DNA from: Caldithrix abyssi | GTDB lineage: Bacteria > Calditrichota > Calditrichia > Calditrichales > Calditrichaceae | DNA length: 64,000 nt | Assembly: GCA_011369465.1 (NCBI GenBank) | Contig: DRQG01000004.1 | Coordinates: 1 to 64,000 of the forward strand | Direction of reading: 5' to 3' | Shown: positions 43,558-53,382 of the stretch, one piece after another | How positions within the stretch are numbered: the stretch's first letter is position 1 | How the letters are laid out: every line of letters begins with the position of its first letter | Position numbers and translations under genes: made by a program | Notes under the pieces: model-generated | Database searches by the model: none | Told to the model about the DNA's origin: nothing | The model's input: only the letters and a program-made list of their open reading frames with translations

Positions 43558-44421
43558 ATGATCCGGACTATCGCCTATTATTTTCAATTAATGAAGCCGC
43601 GTATTATGTTGCTGGTTGTGTTTTCCGGTGCAACAGCACTGGCGCTGGAGGGTAGCCTGCTTCATAAACCGCTACATTTTATACTGGCTTTGATAGCGGT
43701 GTTTTTAACCGGTGGGTCGGCCAATGCACTTAATCAATATTTTGAACGGGATATTGACGCCCGCATGGAACGCACTGCAAAAAAGAGACCTTTGCCCATG
43801 CAGCGTATGGGTAGCTTGCCGGCGTTGTTCTTTTCCATTGCCGTGGGTTTATTGGGCGTTTTAATTTTCGGTTTTTTCTTTAACTGGTACAGCGCTATGC
43901 TTTCGCTGGCAACCATTCTTTTTTATAGTTTATTTTATACTTTGATACTCAAGCCAACTACACCTTATAATATTGTAATCGGTGGAGCGGCAGGTGCAAT
44001 GGCGCCGGTAGGTTGCTGGGTGGCAGCCAGCGGTTCTATGTCCTTAGATGCCTGGTTGTTGTTTTTGATTATTCTATTGTGGACGCCACCCCATTTTTGG
44101 GCGTTGGCCATGTATTTTAGAACAGATTATGAAGCGGTGAAATTACCCATGATGCCTGTAGTTAAAGGGAATGAAAAAACATTGAATCAAATTGTCATTT
44201 ATTCCTGGCTGTTGGTAGCGGTTACGCTCACTATGTTAATAATCCCAAAGCTGGGGATGGTGTATGGAATAGCATCGCTCGTTCTGGGTGCGCTATTTCT
44301 TAATAAGTCGTATAAGGCGCGTCGGTACGGTAAAAATACACAGCTTAAAAGCTTATTTAAATATTCCATTGTTTATTTGTTTGTTCTGTTATCGGTAATT
44401 GTTATTGATGGTATAGTTTAA
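43558..44421 (+). CDS. ctaB: Protohaem IX farnesyltransferase (haem O synthase)
   Basis: This membrane enzyme adds a farnesyl chain to haem b, giving haem O for the caa3 oxidase encoded downstream. The 287 residues form about nine hydrophobic helices. The prenyl-diphosphate site NALNQYFERDIDARMERTAKKRP lies near residues 58-80, and the LWTPPHFWALAMYF motif near 180-193. The ATG follows GGAAAGATAAGTCA. Haem A synthase (CtaA) is not in the window, so whether the oxidase carries haem O or A is open. A 257-base gap separates this gene from actA. Confidence 0.94.
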   Translation: MIRTIAYYFQLMKPRIMLLVVFSGATALALEGSLLHKPLHFILALIAVFLTGGSANALNQYFERDIDARMERTAKKRPLPMQRMGSLPALFFSIAVGLLGVLIFGFFFNWYSAMLSLATILFYSLFYTLILKPTTPYNIVIGGAAGAMAPVGCWVAASGSMSLDAWLLFLIILLWTPPHFWALAMYFRTDYEAVKLPMMPVVKGNEKTLNQIVIYSWLLVAVTLTMLIIPKLGMVYGIASLVLGALFLNKSYKARRYGKNTQLKSLFKYSIVYLFVLLSVIVIDGIV

Positions 44422-44539
44422 TAAATCGAAGTGAGGTTAAGATAGATTCAAACTGAAAAAAAGAATATCACTTTCGATGTAAAATCAATTTGCATCGATA
44501 TAAGTTTTTTCAGTATTTTAAAATATATATTTTCTTCCT

Positions 44540-44564
44540 ATCCCCGGAGAACCCTCAGGGGGAT
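44540..44564 (+). promoter_or_regulatory. Hairpin in the leader of the act operon
   Basis: ATCCCC (44540-44545) pairs with GGGGAT (44559-44564), with GAG/CTC possibly pairing inside the loop. It lies about 115 bases before actA, in an AT-rich gap of 257 bases that must hold the operon promoter. It could be a leader structure or the end of the ctaB transcript; there is no U-run directly after it. Confidence 0.3.
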
Positions 44565-44678
44565 GATCATAGAATAAAAATTTGCAACAGCAAGGGTCAA
44601 TGTGATCCGATAGAATTAGTCTGGTTTTTTTGTAAAAGAGCTAATTAAATACATATAAAAATCTAAGGGGAAAGAATT

Positions 44679-45326
44679 TTGGCGCAAATTTTTCCAAAAT
44701 GGACAAATCACCTCTGGTTATACTTCCTGTTGGCCGTTTTCTTTCTTGGTGGTTTTGTTACGTTTTTCTTCTGGTACTTCGGTTCACCCTGGTACACCGA
44801 TGTAGGTTACCGTCCTAAACAACCCGTCCCGTACAGTCATAAACTTCATGCCGGTGATTTAGGAATGGATTGCCGTTACTGCCATACATCTGTAGAAATA
44901 TCTCCTGTAGCCGGCGTGCCGCCTACACAAACCTGTATGAACTGCCACACGCTGGTGGGGGGCGACAAAAAAACGCTGGAACCGATACGGGTGAGTTGGA
45001 GCGAAAACAAACCGATGGAGTGGGTGCGTATCCACGATCTGCCCGATTATGCTTATTTCGATCACAGTGCTCACCTGAATGCCGGCGTAGGATGTGAATC
45101 CTGTCATGGCAATGTTGCCAGTATGGAAGTGGTCGAACTGAAGAAACCGTTGAGTATGGGCTGGTGCCTGGATTGCCACCGCGATCCCGCACCGTATTTA
45201 CGTCCCCATTCCGAATTGACCACGATGGGTTACCAGCCTCCCGATAACCAGCTTGAGCTGGCTGCTAAAATAATTGAAAAGAAAAAAATATCACCACCAA
45301 CCGATTGTTCAGGATGTCACCGATGA
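44679..45326 (+). CDS. actA: Alternative complex III subunit ActA (pentahaem cytochrome c)
   Basis: This is the multihaem cytochrome of the quinol:cytochrome c/oxidase oxidoreductase. The 215 residues have an N-terminal membrane anchor (LWLYFLLAVFFLGGFVTFFFWYF) and five CxxCH sites: CRYCH, CMNCH, CESCH, CLDCH and CSGCH, the last directly at the C terminus. The start is TTG at 44679 after AAGGGGAAAGAA. The stop TGA overlaps the actB start (ATGA). It heads a seven-gene unit that feeds electrons from quinol to the downstream caa3 oxidase. Confidence 0.93.
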   Translation: MAQIFPKWTNHLWLYFLLAVFFLGGFVTFFFWYFGSPWYTDVGYRPKQPVPYSHKLHAGDLGMDCRYCHTSVEISPVAGVPPTQTCMNCHTLVGGDKKTLEPIRVSWSENKPMEWVRIHDLPDYAYFDHSAHLNAGVGCESCHGNVASMEVVELKKPLSMGWCLDCHRDPAPYLRPHSELTTMGYQPPDNQLELAAKIIEKKKISPPTDCSGCHR

Positions 45327-48295
45327 AATTAGATTCCAATAATTTACAGGGCAAAGCGTACTGGCGCAGCCTGGATCAGTTAGCCGATACCCCTGAATTT
45401 CAGGAATTTTTACACAGAGAGTTTCCTGAAAACGCCTCCGAGATGACCAACCCGGTCACACGCAGGAAATTTTTAACGCTTATGGGCGCCTCCATTGCCT
45501 TCGCCGGTTTGGCCGGATGCCGGAAACCGGTGGAAAAAATAGTGCCCTATGTTAAAGCACCGGAAAACATTGTCCTTGGCAATCCGCTGAACTATGCCAC
45601 AGCTATGCCGTTTGGATTGAACAGTTACGGCTTATTGGTAGAAAGTCACGAAGGCCGTCCGACTAAAATAGAAGGCAACGAGAAGCATCCCGTGTCACAG
45701 GGCAAGGGAAATCGTTTCACGCAGGCGGAAATCCTCAATTTGTACGATCCCGACCGTTCCAATGCCGTTTACAAACAGGGGAAAAGAGCCTCGTGGGAAG
45801 ATTTTAAGGCTGCCTGGGAAGTGTTGTACAAAGAATTTGCCTCGAGCGGCGGAGAGGGTTTGGCGGTATTGAGCCAATCGTTTAATTCGCCAACGTTGTA
45901 TCGATTATACAAAGAATTTAAAAAAGTTTTCCCGAAAAGTACCTGGACGGCCTATGAACCGGTAAGCGATGAAAATGTTTATGAAGGTTTACGGTCATTG
46001 AGCGGAAAGGTGCTGCAACCTTTATATTCTTTCGATAAAGCCAAAGTAATTCTGGCGCTCGATTCCGATTTTATGATGAGCGAAACGAATGATATCCCGG
46101 CTGCCCGCGGTTTTGCCAAAGGTCGTGCCGTCAAAGACATTAAAGATGATATGAACCGTCTTTATATAGTGGAGCATAATTATACGGTTACCGGCTCCAT
46201 GGCCGATCATCGTTTGCGGCTGCAGTGGCGTCAGATACCGGCCTTTGTTAAAGCATTGGCCGGTGAATTGGTTAAGCAGGGGCTGGATGTTCCCGGTGTT
46301 ACGGACGGTGGTTCTTCTTCCTTCGATGCAAAATGGCTGAGTGCCGTGGCCCGCGATCTTCGTAAAAACAAAACCAGAAGCCTTGTTGTAGCCGGGCATC
46401 GTCAACCGGCCGAAGTACACGCACTTTGCGCTTTGATCAACCGTGCACTGGGTAACGAGGGCTCTACGGTTGCTTATACTTCGGTGGATGAAGCTGTATT
46501 GCCTTCCACCGGCGGACTGATGCAGCTTGCCGGGCAAATGCAGAGCGGGAAAGTGAAAGCCCTGATAATGTTAGGCGGAAATCCCGTGTATGACGCCCCG
46601 GCAGATGCGGATTTTTCCGCGGCGATGCAAAAAGTAGAGACAACCGTTCATCTCTCTTCACGGGTGGATGAGACTTCGGCGCAGGCGCTCTGGCACATTC
46701 CTGCAGCCCATTTTCTGGAAAGCTGGGGCGATGTTCGTGCTTTGGACGGCACGCCTTCGATTGTTCAGCCGCTCATCCAACCTTTGTTTAACGGGGTGGA
46801 AGAGGTACGGATGTTTCACTTGTTGGCCACAAACACAGATAAAAAAACCTATGATGTGGTACGTGAGACCTGGCAAAAACAACTATCCGGTAAAGATTTT
46901 GAAAAAGCCTGGCGCAAGGCGCTGGTGGATGGCGTCATCCCGACACGGGTCAGACGTTCCGCAAAGGTTTCATTTAAAAACGGTCAAATTAATCTGTCTG
47001 CCGCACCCTTTAATGCTCAGCCGGCCACGGCAGGTAATCCCGAAGTGGTGTTTCAGGCTTCGGCCGGGATGTTTGACGGGCGCTATGCCAATAACGGCTG
47101 GCTGCAGGAATTGCCCGATCCCATTACCAAACTGGCCTGGGATAACCCTGTTCTGGTGAGCCCGCGTACGGCTAAGGAATTGGGCGTATCCAATGAGGAC
47201 GTTGTTTCGCTTCGTCTGAACGGGCGTGAGCAGGAACTTCCGGTTTGGATCGTTCCCGGGCATGCGGATAATTCGTTAACGCTTACCTTAGGCTATGGAC
47301 GTACCCGCGCCGGCCGGGTAGGGAATAAGGTTGGTTTCAACGTGTATTCTCTGCGCAGCAGTAAAACCTTTTACGGCGCTGAGGGCGCTTCTTTGACACG
47401 TACGGGAAAAACCTACACACTGGCCAATACGCAGGATCACGGCAGTATGGAAGGTCGTCCCATCGTACGCGAAGCCGATCTGGCCGAATATGTTCAAAAC
47501 CCGGATTTTGCCAAAGAGATGGTGGTACATCCGCCGTTGGAATCATTGTGGGATGAATATCCGTATGATAAAGGCTATCAGTGGGGTATGACCATCGATT
47601 TGAATACCTGTATCGGCTGTAACGCCTGTATGATTGCCTGTCAGAGCGAGAACAATATTCCGGTTGTCGGCAAAGAACTCGTCCATCAGGGACGGGAAAT
47701 GTCTTGGATTCGTTTGGACCGCTATTTTAGTGGTAATCTGGAAGACCCGGAAGTGGTCTATCAGCCGGTGGCCTGCCAGCAATGCGAAAATGCGCCGTGC
47801 GAGCAGGTCTGTCCCGTAGCAGCGACGAATCACGACGAAGAAGGATTGAACGTGATGGTGTACAACCGCTGTATCGGTACGCGGTACTGTTCCAACAATT
47901 GCCCCTACAAAGTCCGCCGGTTCAATTATTTCAATTTTACCAAAGATTATCCGGAAACCATCAAGATGGCGCAGAATCCCGATGTTACGGTGCGTTCCCG
48001 AGGTGTGATGGAAAAATGTACCTACTGCACCCAGCGTATTGAGCGGGCTAAAATTTCGTCCAAAAACGAAGGCCGCGAACTACGCGACGGAGAAGTGGTT
48101 ACGGCTTGCCAGCAAACCTGTCCTACGGACGCCATCGTATTCGGAAATATTCTCGATCCGGAAAGTCAGGTTTCCAAAATAAAAGCACAAAACCGGAACT
48201 ACGAACTATTGGCCGAACTGAATGTCAAACCGCGTACATCGTACTTGGCCAAGTTGCGTAACCCGAATCCGGAATTGGAAAATTATAACGCATAA
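45323..48295 (+). CDS. actB: Alternative complex III subunit ActB (molybdopterin-like domain fused to iron-sulfur domain)
   Basis: The 990-residue subunit begins with a short conserved segment and a twin-arginine leader (TRRKFLTLMG at 46-55, then LAGC). Residues 70-730 resemble the catalytic subunit of molybdopterin oxidoreductases. The C-terminal quarter holds four Fe-S cysteine groups: CIGCNACMIAC, CQQCENAPCEQVCP, CIGTRYCSNNCP, and CTYC with a later CQQTCP. In this family the large domain no longer carries a molybdenum cofactor, so the Fe-S domain does the electron transfer. I use ATG 45323, which overlaps the actA stop; longer in-frame starts lie inside actA. Confidence 0.94.
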   Translation: MKLDSNNLQGKAYWRSLDQLADTPEFQEFLHREFPENASEMTNPVTRRKFLTLMGASIAFAGLAGCRKPVEKIVPYVKAPENIVLGNPLNYATAMPFGLNSYGLLVESHEGRPTKIEGNEKHPVSQGKGNRFTQAEILNLYDPDRSNAVYKQGKRASWEDFKAAWEVLYKEFASSGGEGLAVLSQSFNSPTLYRLYKEFKKVFPKSTWTAYEPVSDENVYEGLRSLSGKVLQPLYSFDKAKVILALDSDFMMSETNDIPAARGFAKGRAVKDIKDDMNRLYIVEHNYTVTGSMADHRLRLQWRQIPAFVKALAGELVKQGLDVPGVTDGGSSSFDAKWLSAVARDLRKNKTRSLVVAGHRQPAEVHALCALINRALGNEGSTVAYTSVDEAVLPSTGGLMQLAGQMQSGKVKALIMLGGNPVYDAPADADFSAAMQKVETTVHLSSRVDETSAQALWHIPAAHFLESWGDVRALDGTPSIVQPLIQPLFNGVEEVRMFHLLATNTDKKTYDVVRETWQKQLSGKDFEKAWRKALVDGVIPTRVRRSAKVSFKNGQINLSAAPFNAQPATAGNPEVVFQASAGMFDGRYANNGWLQELPDPITKLAWDNPVLVSPRTAKELGVSNEDVVSLRLNGREQELPVWIVPGHADNSLTLTLGYGRTRAGRVGNKVGFNVYSLRSSKTFYGAEGASLTRTGKTYTLANTQDHGSMEGRPIVREADLAEYVQNPDFAKEMVVHPPLESLWDEYPYDKGYQWGMTIDLNTCIGCNACMIACQSENNIPVVGKELVHQGREMSWIRLDRYFSGNLEDPEVVYQPVACQQCENAPCEQVCPVAATNHDEEGLNVMVYNRCIGTRYCSNNCPYKVRRFNYFNFTKDYPETIKMAQNPDVTVRSRGVMEKCTYCTQRIERAKISSKNEGRELRDGEVVTACQQTCPTDAIVFGNILDPESQVSKIKAQNRNYELLAELNVKPRTSYLAKLRNPNPELENYNA

Positions 48296-48338
48296 TTAAG
48301 CAAAAAACAAAACTGTTAACTAACCAGAAGAGAGAATT

Positions 48339-49733
48339 GTGAGCGTAACAGTTAAAAATAACTCGATAACGCCGGTTCTGGAAGAACCGCCATTGATTAC
48401 CGGTAACCAGACATTTGCATCCATTACCGAAAAGATTAGTTCCATAACCGAAACCAAACCGGGTAAAGGCTGGGCGCTTGGTTTTTCTATTGCCGCCTTT
48501 CTCGCACTGATACTATTCGGTTCCATCGGTTTTCTGTTTTGGGAAGGCGTCGGTATCTGGGGACTCAACAACCCGGTAAGTTGGGGATGGGCCATCGTAA
48601 ACTTCGTGTTTTGGGTAGGTATCGGCCACGCCGGCACGCTGATTTCGGCCATTTTGTTTATTTTTCGTCAAAGATGGCGTACCTCCATCAACCGTTTTGC
48701 CGAGGCGATGACTATTTTTGCCGTAATTTGCGCCCTGATTTTTCCTGGCATCCATGTGGGACGTGTTTGGGTAGCTTATTTTATGTTTCCGATTCCCAAT
48801 CAAATGGAAATGTGGCCTAATTTCCGCAGCCCCCTCTTGTGGGACGTTTTTGCCGTGGGTACTTATTTTTCCGTCTCACTGATGTTCTGGTACACCGGGC
48901 TGATACCCGATTTGGCCACGCTGCGCGACCGGGCAAAATCGATGCTGCGCAAACGGGTCTTCGGTATTTTGTCTCTGGGATGGCGCGGCGGAAATAAACA
49001 ATGGAAACATTATGAGCTGGCCTATCTGCTGCTGGCCGGTTTATCCACTCCGCTGGTACTATCTGTACACAGTGTGGTAAGTACCGACTTTGCCACCAGC
49101 GTGATACCGGGCTGGCATACCACCATATTCCCGCCTTATTTTGTAGCCGGGGCTATTTTTTCCGGTTTTGCCATGGTGCTTACGCTGGCGATTATTGCCC
49201 GCAAGATATTTGGATTAGAACATATTATTACCATCAATCACTTTGAGAAGATGAACAAGATAATGCTGCTTACCGGTATGATGGTAGGGTATGCGTACGG
49301 AATGGAATTCTTTATCGCCTGGTATAGCGGGAATGATTACGAGACATTTACTTTTCTCAACCGTGCTTTTGGGCCGTACGCCTGGGCTTACTGGACAATG
49401 ATAACCTGTAACGTATTTATTCCTCAACTGTTCTGGTTCAAAAAAATACGTCGAAGTATCCCGGCAATGTTTGTAATTACAATCTTTATCAATATCGGTA
49501 TGTGGTTCGAGCGTTTTGTAATCGTAGTTTCTTCTCTCTCTCGTGATTTTCTGCCGTCCAGCTGGGATTACTATGCGCCGACCATTTTTGACATCAGTCT
49601 GCTCGTTGGCTCATTCGGATTATTCTTCACTCTGTTCCTGCTCTTTATCCGCTATCTGCCGATGATTGCCATGTCCGAAGTAAAAGGCGTTATGCCTCAG
49701 GCCGATCCCCATTATTACGAAAAGCATGATTAG
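48339..49733 (+). CDS. actC: Alternative complex III subunit ActC (NrfD/PsrC-like)
   Basis: This integral membrane subunit has 464 residues and about ten helices and probably forms one quinol site. The typical NrfD-like segments are [35 protein letters not shown]-like (from residue 80), [25 protein letters not shown] and [32 protein letters not shown]. The start is GTG at 48339 after AGAAGAGAGAATT. It lies 43 bases after actB and is followed by actD within 12 bases. ActF, encoded later, is its structural relative in the complex. Confidence 0.93.
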   Translation: MSVTVKNNSITPVLEEPPLITGNQTFASITEKISSITETKPGKGWALGFSIAAFLALILFGSIGFLFWEGVGIWGLNNPVSWGWAIVNFVFWVGIGHAGTLISAILFIFRQRWRTSINRFAEAMTIFAVICALIFPGIHVGRVWVAYFMFPIPNQMEMWPNFRSPLLWDVFAVGTYFSVSLMFWYTGLIPDLATLRDRAKSMLRKRVFGILSLGWRGGNKQWKHYELAYLLLAGLSTPLVLSVHSVVSTDFATSVIPGWHTTIFPPYFVAGAIFSGFAMVLTLAIIARKIFGLEHIITINHFEKMNKIMLLTGMMVGYAYGMEFFIAWYSGNDYETFTFLNRAFGPYAWAYWTMITCNVFIPQLFWFKKIRRSIPAMFVITIFINIGMWFERFVIVVSSLSRDFLPSSWDYYAPTIFDISLLVGSFGLFFTLFLLFIRYLPMIAMSEVKGVMPQADPHYYEKHD

Positions 49734-49745
49734 TGAGGGGTGTTT

Positions 49746-50288
49746 ATGAGTAACGAAAGAATAGAAGGAATTTTAGCTGAGTTTAAAAATCCGGCCGAAT
49801 TGTTGAAGGCCGCGGAAAAAATGCGCGACGCCGGCTACAAGGATTATGACTGCCATTCGCCGTTTCCCATCCATGGGATGGACAAGGCAATGGGTGAGAA
49901 AAGATCCATATTAGGCTGGATGGTAGGTCCCGTAGCATTTGTAATGGTCATTTTCGGGTTCCTTTTTGAAGGATGGACCAGCACGATAGCCTATCCTCTG
50001 GTGATTTCCGGTAAACCGCTTTTCAGTTATCAGGCTTATGGTGCTGTGGCCTTTGCTATAATGGTGCTTACCTCGGCTTTAACCGCCCTGGTGGGTATGC
50101 TGGCTCTGAATAAACTGCCGCGTTTTCACCACCCGGTTTTTTATTCCGATCGTTTTGCCAAAGTAAGCGATGATGGCTTTTTTGTTAGTGTGGAAGCGGG
50201 CGATAAACAATTTGACCGCGAAAAAACAAAAGCCTTTCTGGAATCGATCGGCGGTACCCATATAGAAGAACTTATTGCTAACGATTGA
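49746..50288 (+). CDS. actD: Alternative complex III subunit ActD
   Basis: This subunit of 180 residues has two transmembrane helices (MVGPVAFVMVIFGFLFEGWTS, then VAFAIMVLTSALTALVGMLAL). Before them is a soluble N-terminal segment ILAEFKNPAELLKAAEKMRDAGYKDYDCHSPFPIHGMDKAMG, which is typical of ActD. The C-terminal FDREKTKAFLESIGGTHIEEL is also a family feature. I start at ATG 49746 because GAGGGG precedes it; a GTG six bases earlier is less well placed. It lies between actC and actE as in other operons of this type. Confidence 0.92.
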   Translation: MSNERIEGILAEFKNPAELLKAAEKMRDAGYKDYDCHSPFPIHGMDKAMGEKRSILGWMVGPVAFVMVIFGFLFEGWTSTIAYPLVISGKPLFSYQAYGAVAFAIMVLTSALTALVGMLALNKLPRFHHPVFYSDRFAKVSDDGFFVSVEAGDKQFDREKTKAFLESIGGTHIEELIAND

Positions 50289-50299
50289 GAGAAGATAAA

Positions 50300-50923
50300 A
50301 TGAAGAAAATGGCATTTTTTCGATTAACCGGTTTACTTATCGGTATATTCATATTCGCGATTCTGCAAAGCTGTATGCAGGGCCGACCCTCGGAGAAACC
50401 GCCTATCCATATTAATCCCAACATGGATAAGCAGGAAAAGTACAAGGCGCAGGAGGCCAGTGCTTACTTTGCCAACGGCTCTGTGAACCGTATGCCCGTT
50501 GAAGGAACCGTTGCCGTAAACGAGCTGCATGAAGATACCCGGTATTATTACGGCAAGGACGAATCGGGCAAGTTTGTAGCCAAGTCGCCGCTGGGTTATG
50601 GTATGAGCGCATTGACGCGCGGGCAGGAACGGTATAATATTTACTGTTCTCCCTGCCACGGTAAAGCCGGCGACGGCAAGGGTATTGTTGTGCAGCGGGG
50701 TTTTATGCCTCCGCCTACGTTCCATCAGGATCGCTTACGCCAAATGCCGGATGGGCAGATTTTTGATATTATCAGCAACGGTTTTAGGAATATGCCGTCT
50801 TACAAGCATCAGATTCCGGTGGAAGACCGCTGGAAGATCGTTGCCTATGTGCGCGCTTTGCAGAAGTCGCAAAACGCCTCTAAAGAAGATATCCCACAAG
50901 AAAAGCGTAATCAGATAAATTAG
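50300..50923 (+). CDS. actE: Alternative complex III subunit ActE (monohaem cytochrome c lipoprotein)
   Basis: The 207-residue product has a signal peptide ending in the lipobox LQSC, so it is anchored by a lipidated Cys. The cytochrome c domain has one CSPCH haem site (about residue 117) and an axial Met in FRNMPSYKHQIPVEDRW. It probably passes electrons from the complex to the cytochrome domain of CoxB. I use ATG 50300, preceded by GAGAGAAGA; the frame extends to a TTG at 50285 that overlaps actD. It is followed by actF after 12 bases. Confidence 0.92.
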   Translation: MKKMAFFRLTGLLIGIFIFAILQSCMQGRPSEKPPIHINPNMDKQEKYKAQEASAYFANGSVNRMPVEGTVAVNELHEDTRYYYGKDESGKFVAKSPLGYGMSALTRGQERYNIYCSPCHGKAGDGKGIVVQRGFMPPPTFHQDRLRQMPDGQIFDIISNGFRNMPSYKHQIPVEDRWKIVAYVRALQKSQNASKEDIPQEKRNQIN

Positions 50924-50935
50924 AGAACAATCATT

Positions 50936-52120
50936 ATGAAATTGGACCAAGCAACTTATCGTCTTTCGGATACAAACAAACTTCAAACCCGTGCCCTGGC
51001 TGCCGGCGTTATTGCTCTGCTTATTTCCGTAGTCGGGTTTTTTGTGGATACGCAGCAATTTTTTATTTCGTACCTGGTGGCTTACTTGTTCTGGGTTTCG
51101 GTTACCCTGGGCGCATTTTTCTTTGTTATGCTGTTTCATTTAACCGGTACGGCCTGGGGGGTTGTGCTGAGGCGCATTATTGAAGCCATAATGATGACCA
51201 TCCCGCTCATGGCTATTTTATTTATTCCGGTGATCCTCGGAATACACGATTTGTACCACTGGAGTCATGCCGATGTTGTAGCCAACGATCCGATCCTGGA
51301 AAAGAAGGCCGGTTATCTGAATGTAACATTTTTTGTAATACGCAGCGCTGTGTATTTCGGGCTCTGGTATCTGATTGCCCGTAAACTTTACAAGACTTCA
51401 TTGGCTATGGATGAAAATCCTACGGCCGAACAGGTGAAGACCCTGCGTAAAGTGAGTGCGCCGGGTATGATTGTTTTTGCCTTAACAATCTCCTTTGCCG
51501 CCTTCGACTGGCTGATGTCTTTGGACCCCCACTGGTATTCAACTATTTTCGGTTTGTACTATTTTTCCGGGGCTCTGCTGGGCGCTTTGGGTATCATCCT
51601 GCTGGTCGCAATGCATTTGCGCAGCAATAACATACTGGTTGAAGAAATTAAAGTGGACCATTATCACGATCTGGCCAAGTTTTTATTCGGATTTACGATA
51701 TTTTGGGGTTATATGGCTTTTTCGCAATATCTTTTGATTTGGTACGCCAATATTCCCGAGGAAACTATTTTTTACCACGAACGTTGGGTTGGAACCTGGA
51801 AAATTCTGGCCTTAATGCAGGTGTTCGGTAATTTTTTAATTCCATTTGTCGGTTTAATGACCCGCAATATGAAACGCAATCTGCCTTATCTGAAAAAAAT
51901 GACCATCTGGATATTGCTCATGCACTATCTGGATTTGTTTTGGGTAGCCGTACCCAATTTTCATCATAAGGGGATCGTTTTTTCGTGGATGGATTTAACC
52001 CTGTTTGTGGGTATAGGTGGACTGTTTATGTGGCTGATATGGCGCACTCTTGCAGCTCATCCGGTTTTATCGTTGAACGATCCCAAGCTGGAAGAATCGT
52101 TGCACCACGAAATCCCATAA
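50936..52120 (+). CDS. actF: Alternative complex III subunit ActF (NrfD-like membrane subunit)
   Basis: The second NrfD-type membrane subunit has 394 residues and about ten helices. Family-like segments are FLVAYLFWVSVTLGAFFFVMLFHLTGTAWGVVLRRI-like (from about 40), SFAAFDWLMSLDPHWYSTIFGLYYF and MAFSQYLLIWYANIPEETIFYHER. The C-terminal LDLFWVAVPNFHHKGI is also typical. It closes the actABCDEF set. A small membrane protein gene follows after 76 bases and then the Sco gene, the usual order in FCB-type clusters. Confidence 0.92.
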   Translation: MKLDQATYRLSDTNKLQTRALAAGVIALLISVVGFFVDTQQFFISYLVAYLFWVSVTLGAFFFVMLFHLTGTAWGVVLRRIIEAIMMTIPLMAILFIPVILGIHDLYHWSHADVVANDPILEKKAGYLNVTFFVIRSAVYFGLWYLIARKLYKTSLAMDENPTAEQVKTLRKVSAPGMIVFALTISFAAFDWLMSLDPHWYSTIFGLYYFSGALLGALGIILLVAMHLRSNNILVEEIKVDHYHDLAKFLFGFTIFWGYMAFSQYLLIWYANIPEETIFYHERWVGTWKILALMQVFGNFLIPFVGLMTRNMKRNLPYLKKMTIWILLMHYLDLFWVAVPNFHHKGIVFSWMDLTLFVGIGGLFMWLIWRTLAAHPVLSLNDPKLEESLHHEIP

Positions 52121-52196
52121 TTAATAAGCGCGCATTGGATCGGTCAGGTAGATATTTTAAAATCGGAAATAAATAAATTAAAATAGAGGTTACACT

Positions 52197-52529
52197 ATGT
52201 CTTCTTCGGCAGCTAACGGTTACGAAAAGAAAGACGTGAAAGTATCCAAAATAATCGCCTACACGGTGGTACTGGTTATTCTTTTTGTAGCCATTCTCAT
52301 TTTTCTGAATGAGTATTTTTTGTACAGCAGTGAAGAAGTGTATTACGAAAACGTGCTGGCTCCTCAATCTGCCCAGTTGCAGGAAGTAAGAGCCAGAGAA
52401 CATGAATTACTCACTCAATATAAGGTAATCGACGCCCAAAAGGGAATTTACCAGATTCCGATCGAAAGGGCTATGCAGCTCATTGCCGATGATAATCAAA
52501 AGGATACAAATAAGGGGAAGAACAAATAA
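52197..52529 (+). CDS. Small single-pass membrane protein in the act-cox cluster
   Basis: The 110 residues have a polar N terminus, one membrane helix (IIAYTVVLVILFVAILIFLNEYFL) and an extracytoplasmic tail that is probably helical (LAPQSAQLQEVRAREHELLTQYKVID), ending in IPIERAMQLIADD. The IPIxxAM pattern near the C terminus recurs in small proteins of this kind beside alternative complex III and Sco. It is probably an accessory or assembly subunit; the function is not established. AGAGGTTACACT precedes the ATG. The next gene starts inside its 3' end. Confidence 0.75.
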   Translation: MSSSAANGYEKKDVKVSKIIAYTVVLVILFVAILIFLNEYFLYSSEEVYYENVLAPQSAQLQEVRAREHELLTQYKVIDAQKGIYQIPIERAMQLIADDNQKDTNKGKNK

Positions 52530-53361
52530 GGCCGAAAGTCCTTTCCGGCTGCTGTCCGCCATTCTTCTTGTTTGTATCTTTTTCTCGCTTCCTTCCACTT
52601 CGTATCCCCAACTTAACAGATCAGCTCACCCCCAATTAAAAAAAATTGATATTAAAGACCGTCTTGGGGAATATATTCCCCTGCAAAAAGAGTTTATAAA
52701 TTCTTCCGGCGATACAGTCGCCCTGGCGCGATTTTTTAATAGGGGGAAACCGGTTATTCTTGTGCTGGCCTATTATAAATGTCCGATGTTATGCGGATAT
52801 GTCCTAAACGGACTGGCGCAGACAGCTCCCCTCATAAACCTGAAGCCCGGAAAAGATTATTATATCCTTACTCTGAGTATCAGTCCTAACGAAAAGGCGT
52901 CTCTGGCCGCCCAAAAGCAGGCCACCTATCTGAACTTAATTGACGCCTCGCCGGCCGATTCCGCCTGGCGCTTCTTTGTGGGCAAAGAGGATAATATCCG
53001 CGCGATCGCCTCGGCAATAGGATTTGAATACTATTACGTACCGGAACGTGACGACTATGCCCACCCGGCCGTTTTAACGGTTTTGAGCGATAAGGGTAAA
53101 ATATCCCGCTATTTGTATGGAATCAGTTTTAAACCCAATGATTTAAAACTGTCCCTGCTGGAAGCCTCGCAGGGTAAGGTGGGCAATACCATCGATAAAC
53201 TGCTCTTGTATTGTTATCATTTTGATCCGCAGGAAGGCAGTTATGTCGTATTTGCCACCAACGTGATGAAGTTGGGCGGCGCTGTAACCTTGCTGATACT
53301 TTTTATTTTATTGGGAACACTATGGCTGCGTGAAATACGTAGAAAAAAGGCTTTAACGTAG
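52489..53361 (+). CDS. Sco1/SenC-type copper chaperone
   Basis: This membrane-tethered thioredoxin-fold protein delivers copper to the CuA site of CoxB. After an N-terminal hydrophobic signal (LLSAILLVCIFFSLPST) the 290-residue product has the copper-binding CPMLC in YYKCPMLCGYVLNGL, and a His in the YAHPAVLTVL segment. A C-terminal membrane helix (AVTLLILFILLGTLWL) is unusual for Sco but common for versions in such clusters. The start is uncertain: ATG 52489 overlaps the previous gene by 41 bases, and a non-AUG start near 52535 would also leave the signal intact. coxB follows after 21 bases. Confidence 0.88.
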   Translation: MIIKRIQIRGRTNKAESPFRLLSAILLVCIFFSLPSTSYPQLNRSAHPQLKKIDIKDRLGEYIPLQKEFINSSGDTVALARFFNRGKPVILVLAYYKCPMLCGYVLNGLAQTAPLINLKPGKDYYILTLSISPNEKASLAAQKQATYLNLIDASPADSAWRFFVGKEDNIRAIASAIGFEYYYVPERDDYAHPAVLTVLSDKGKISRYLYGISFKPNDLKLSLLEASQGKVGNTIDKLLLYCYHFDPQEGSYVVFATNVMKLGGAVTLLILFILLGTLWLREIRRKKALT

Positions 53362-53382
53362 CGATCAATTAAGGAAGGAACA

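Noticed and set aside
45323-48295. A molybdenum-dependent oxidoreductase (formate dehydrogenase or polysulfide reductase)
   Set aside because: The pentahaem ActA, ActD, ActE and two NrfD-like subunits in order identify alternative complex III, whose large subunit carries no molybdenum cofactor.
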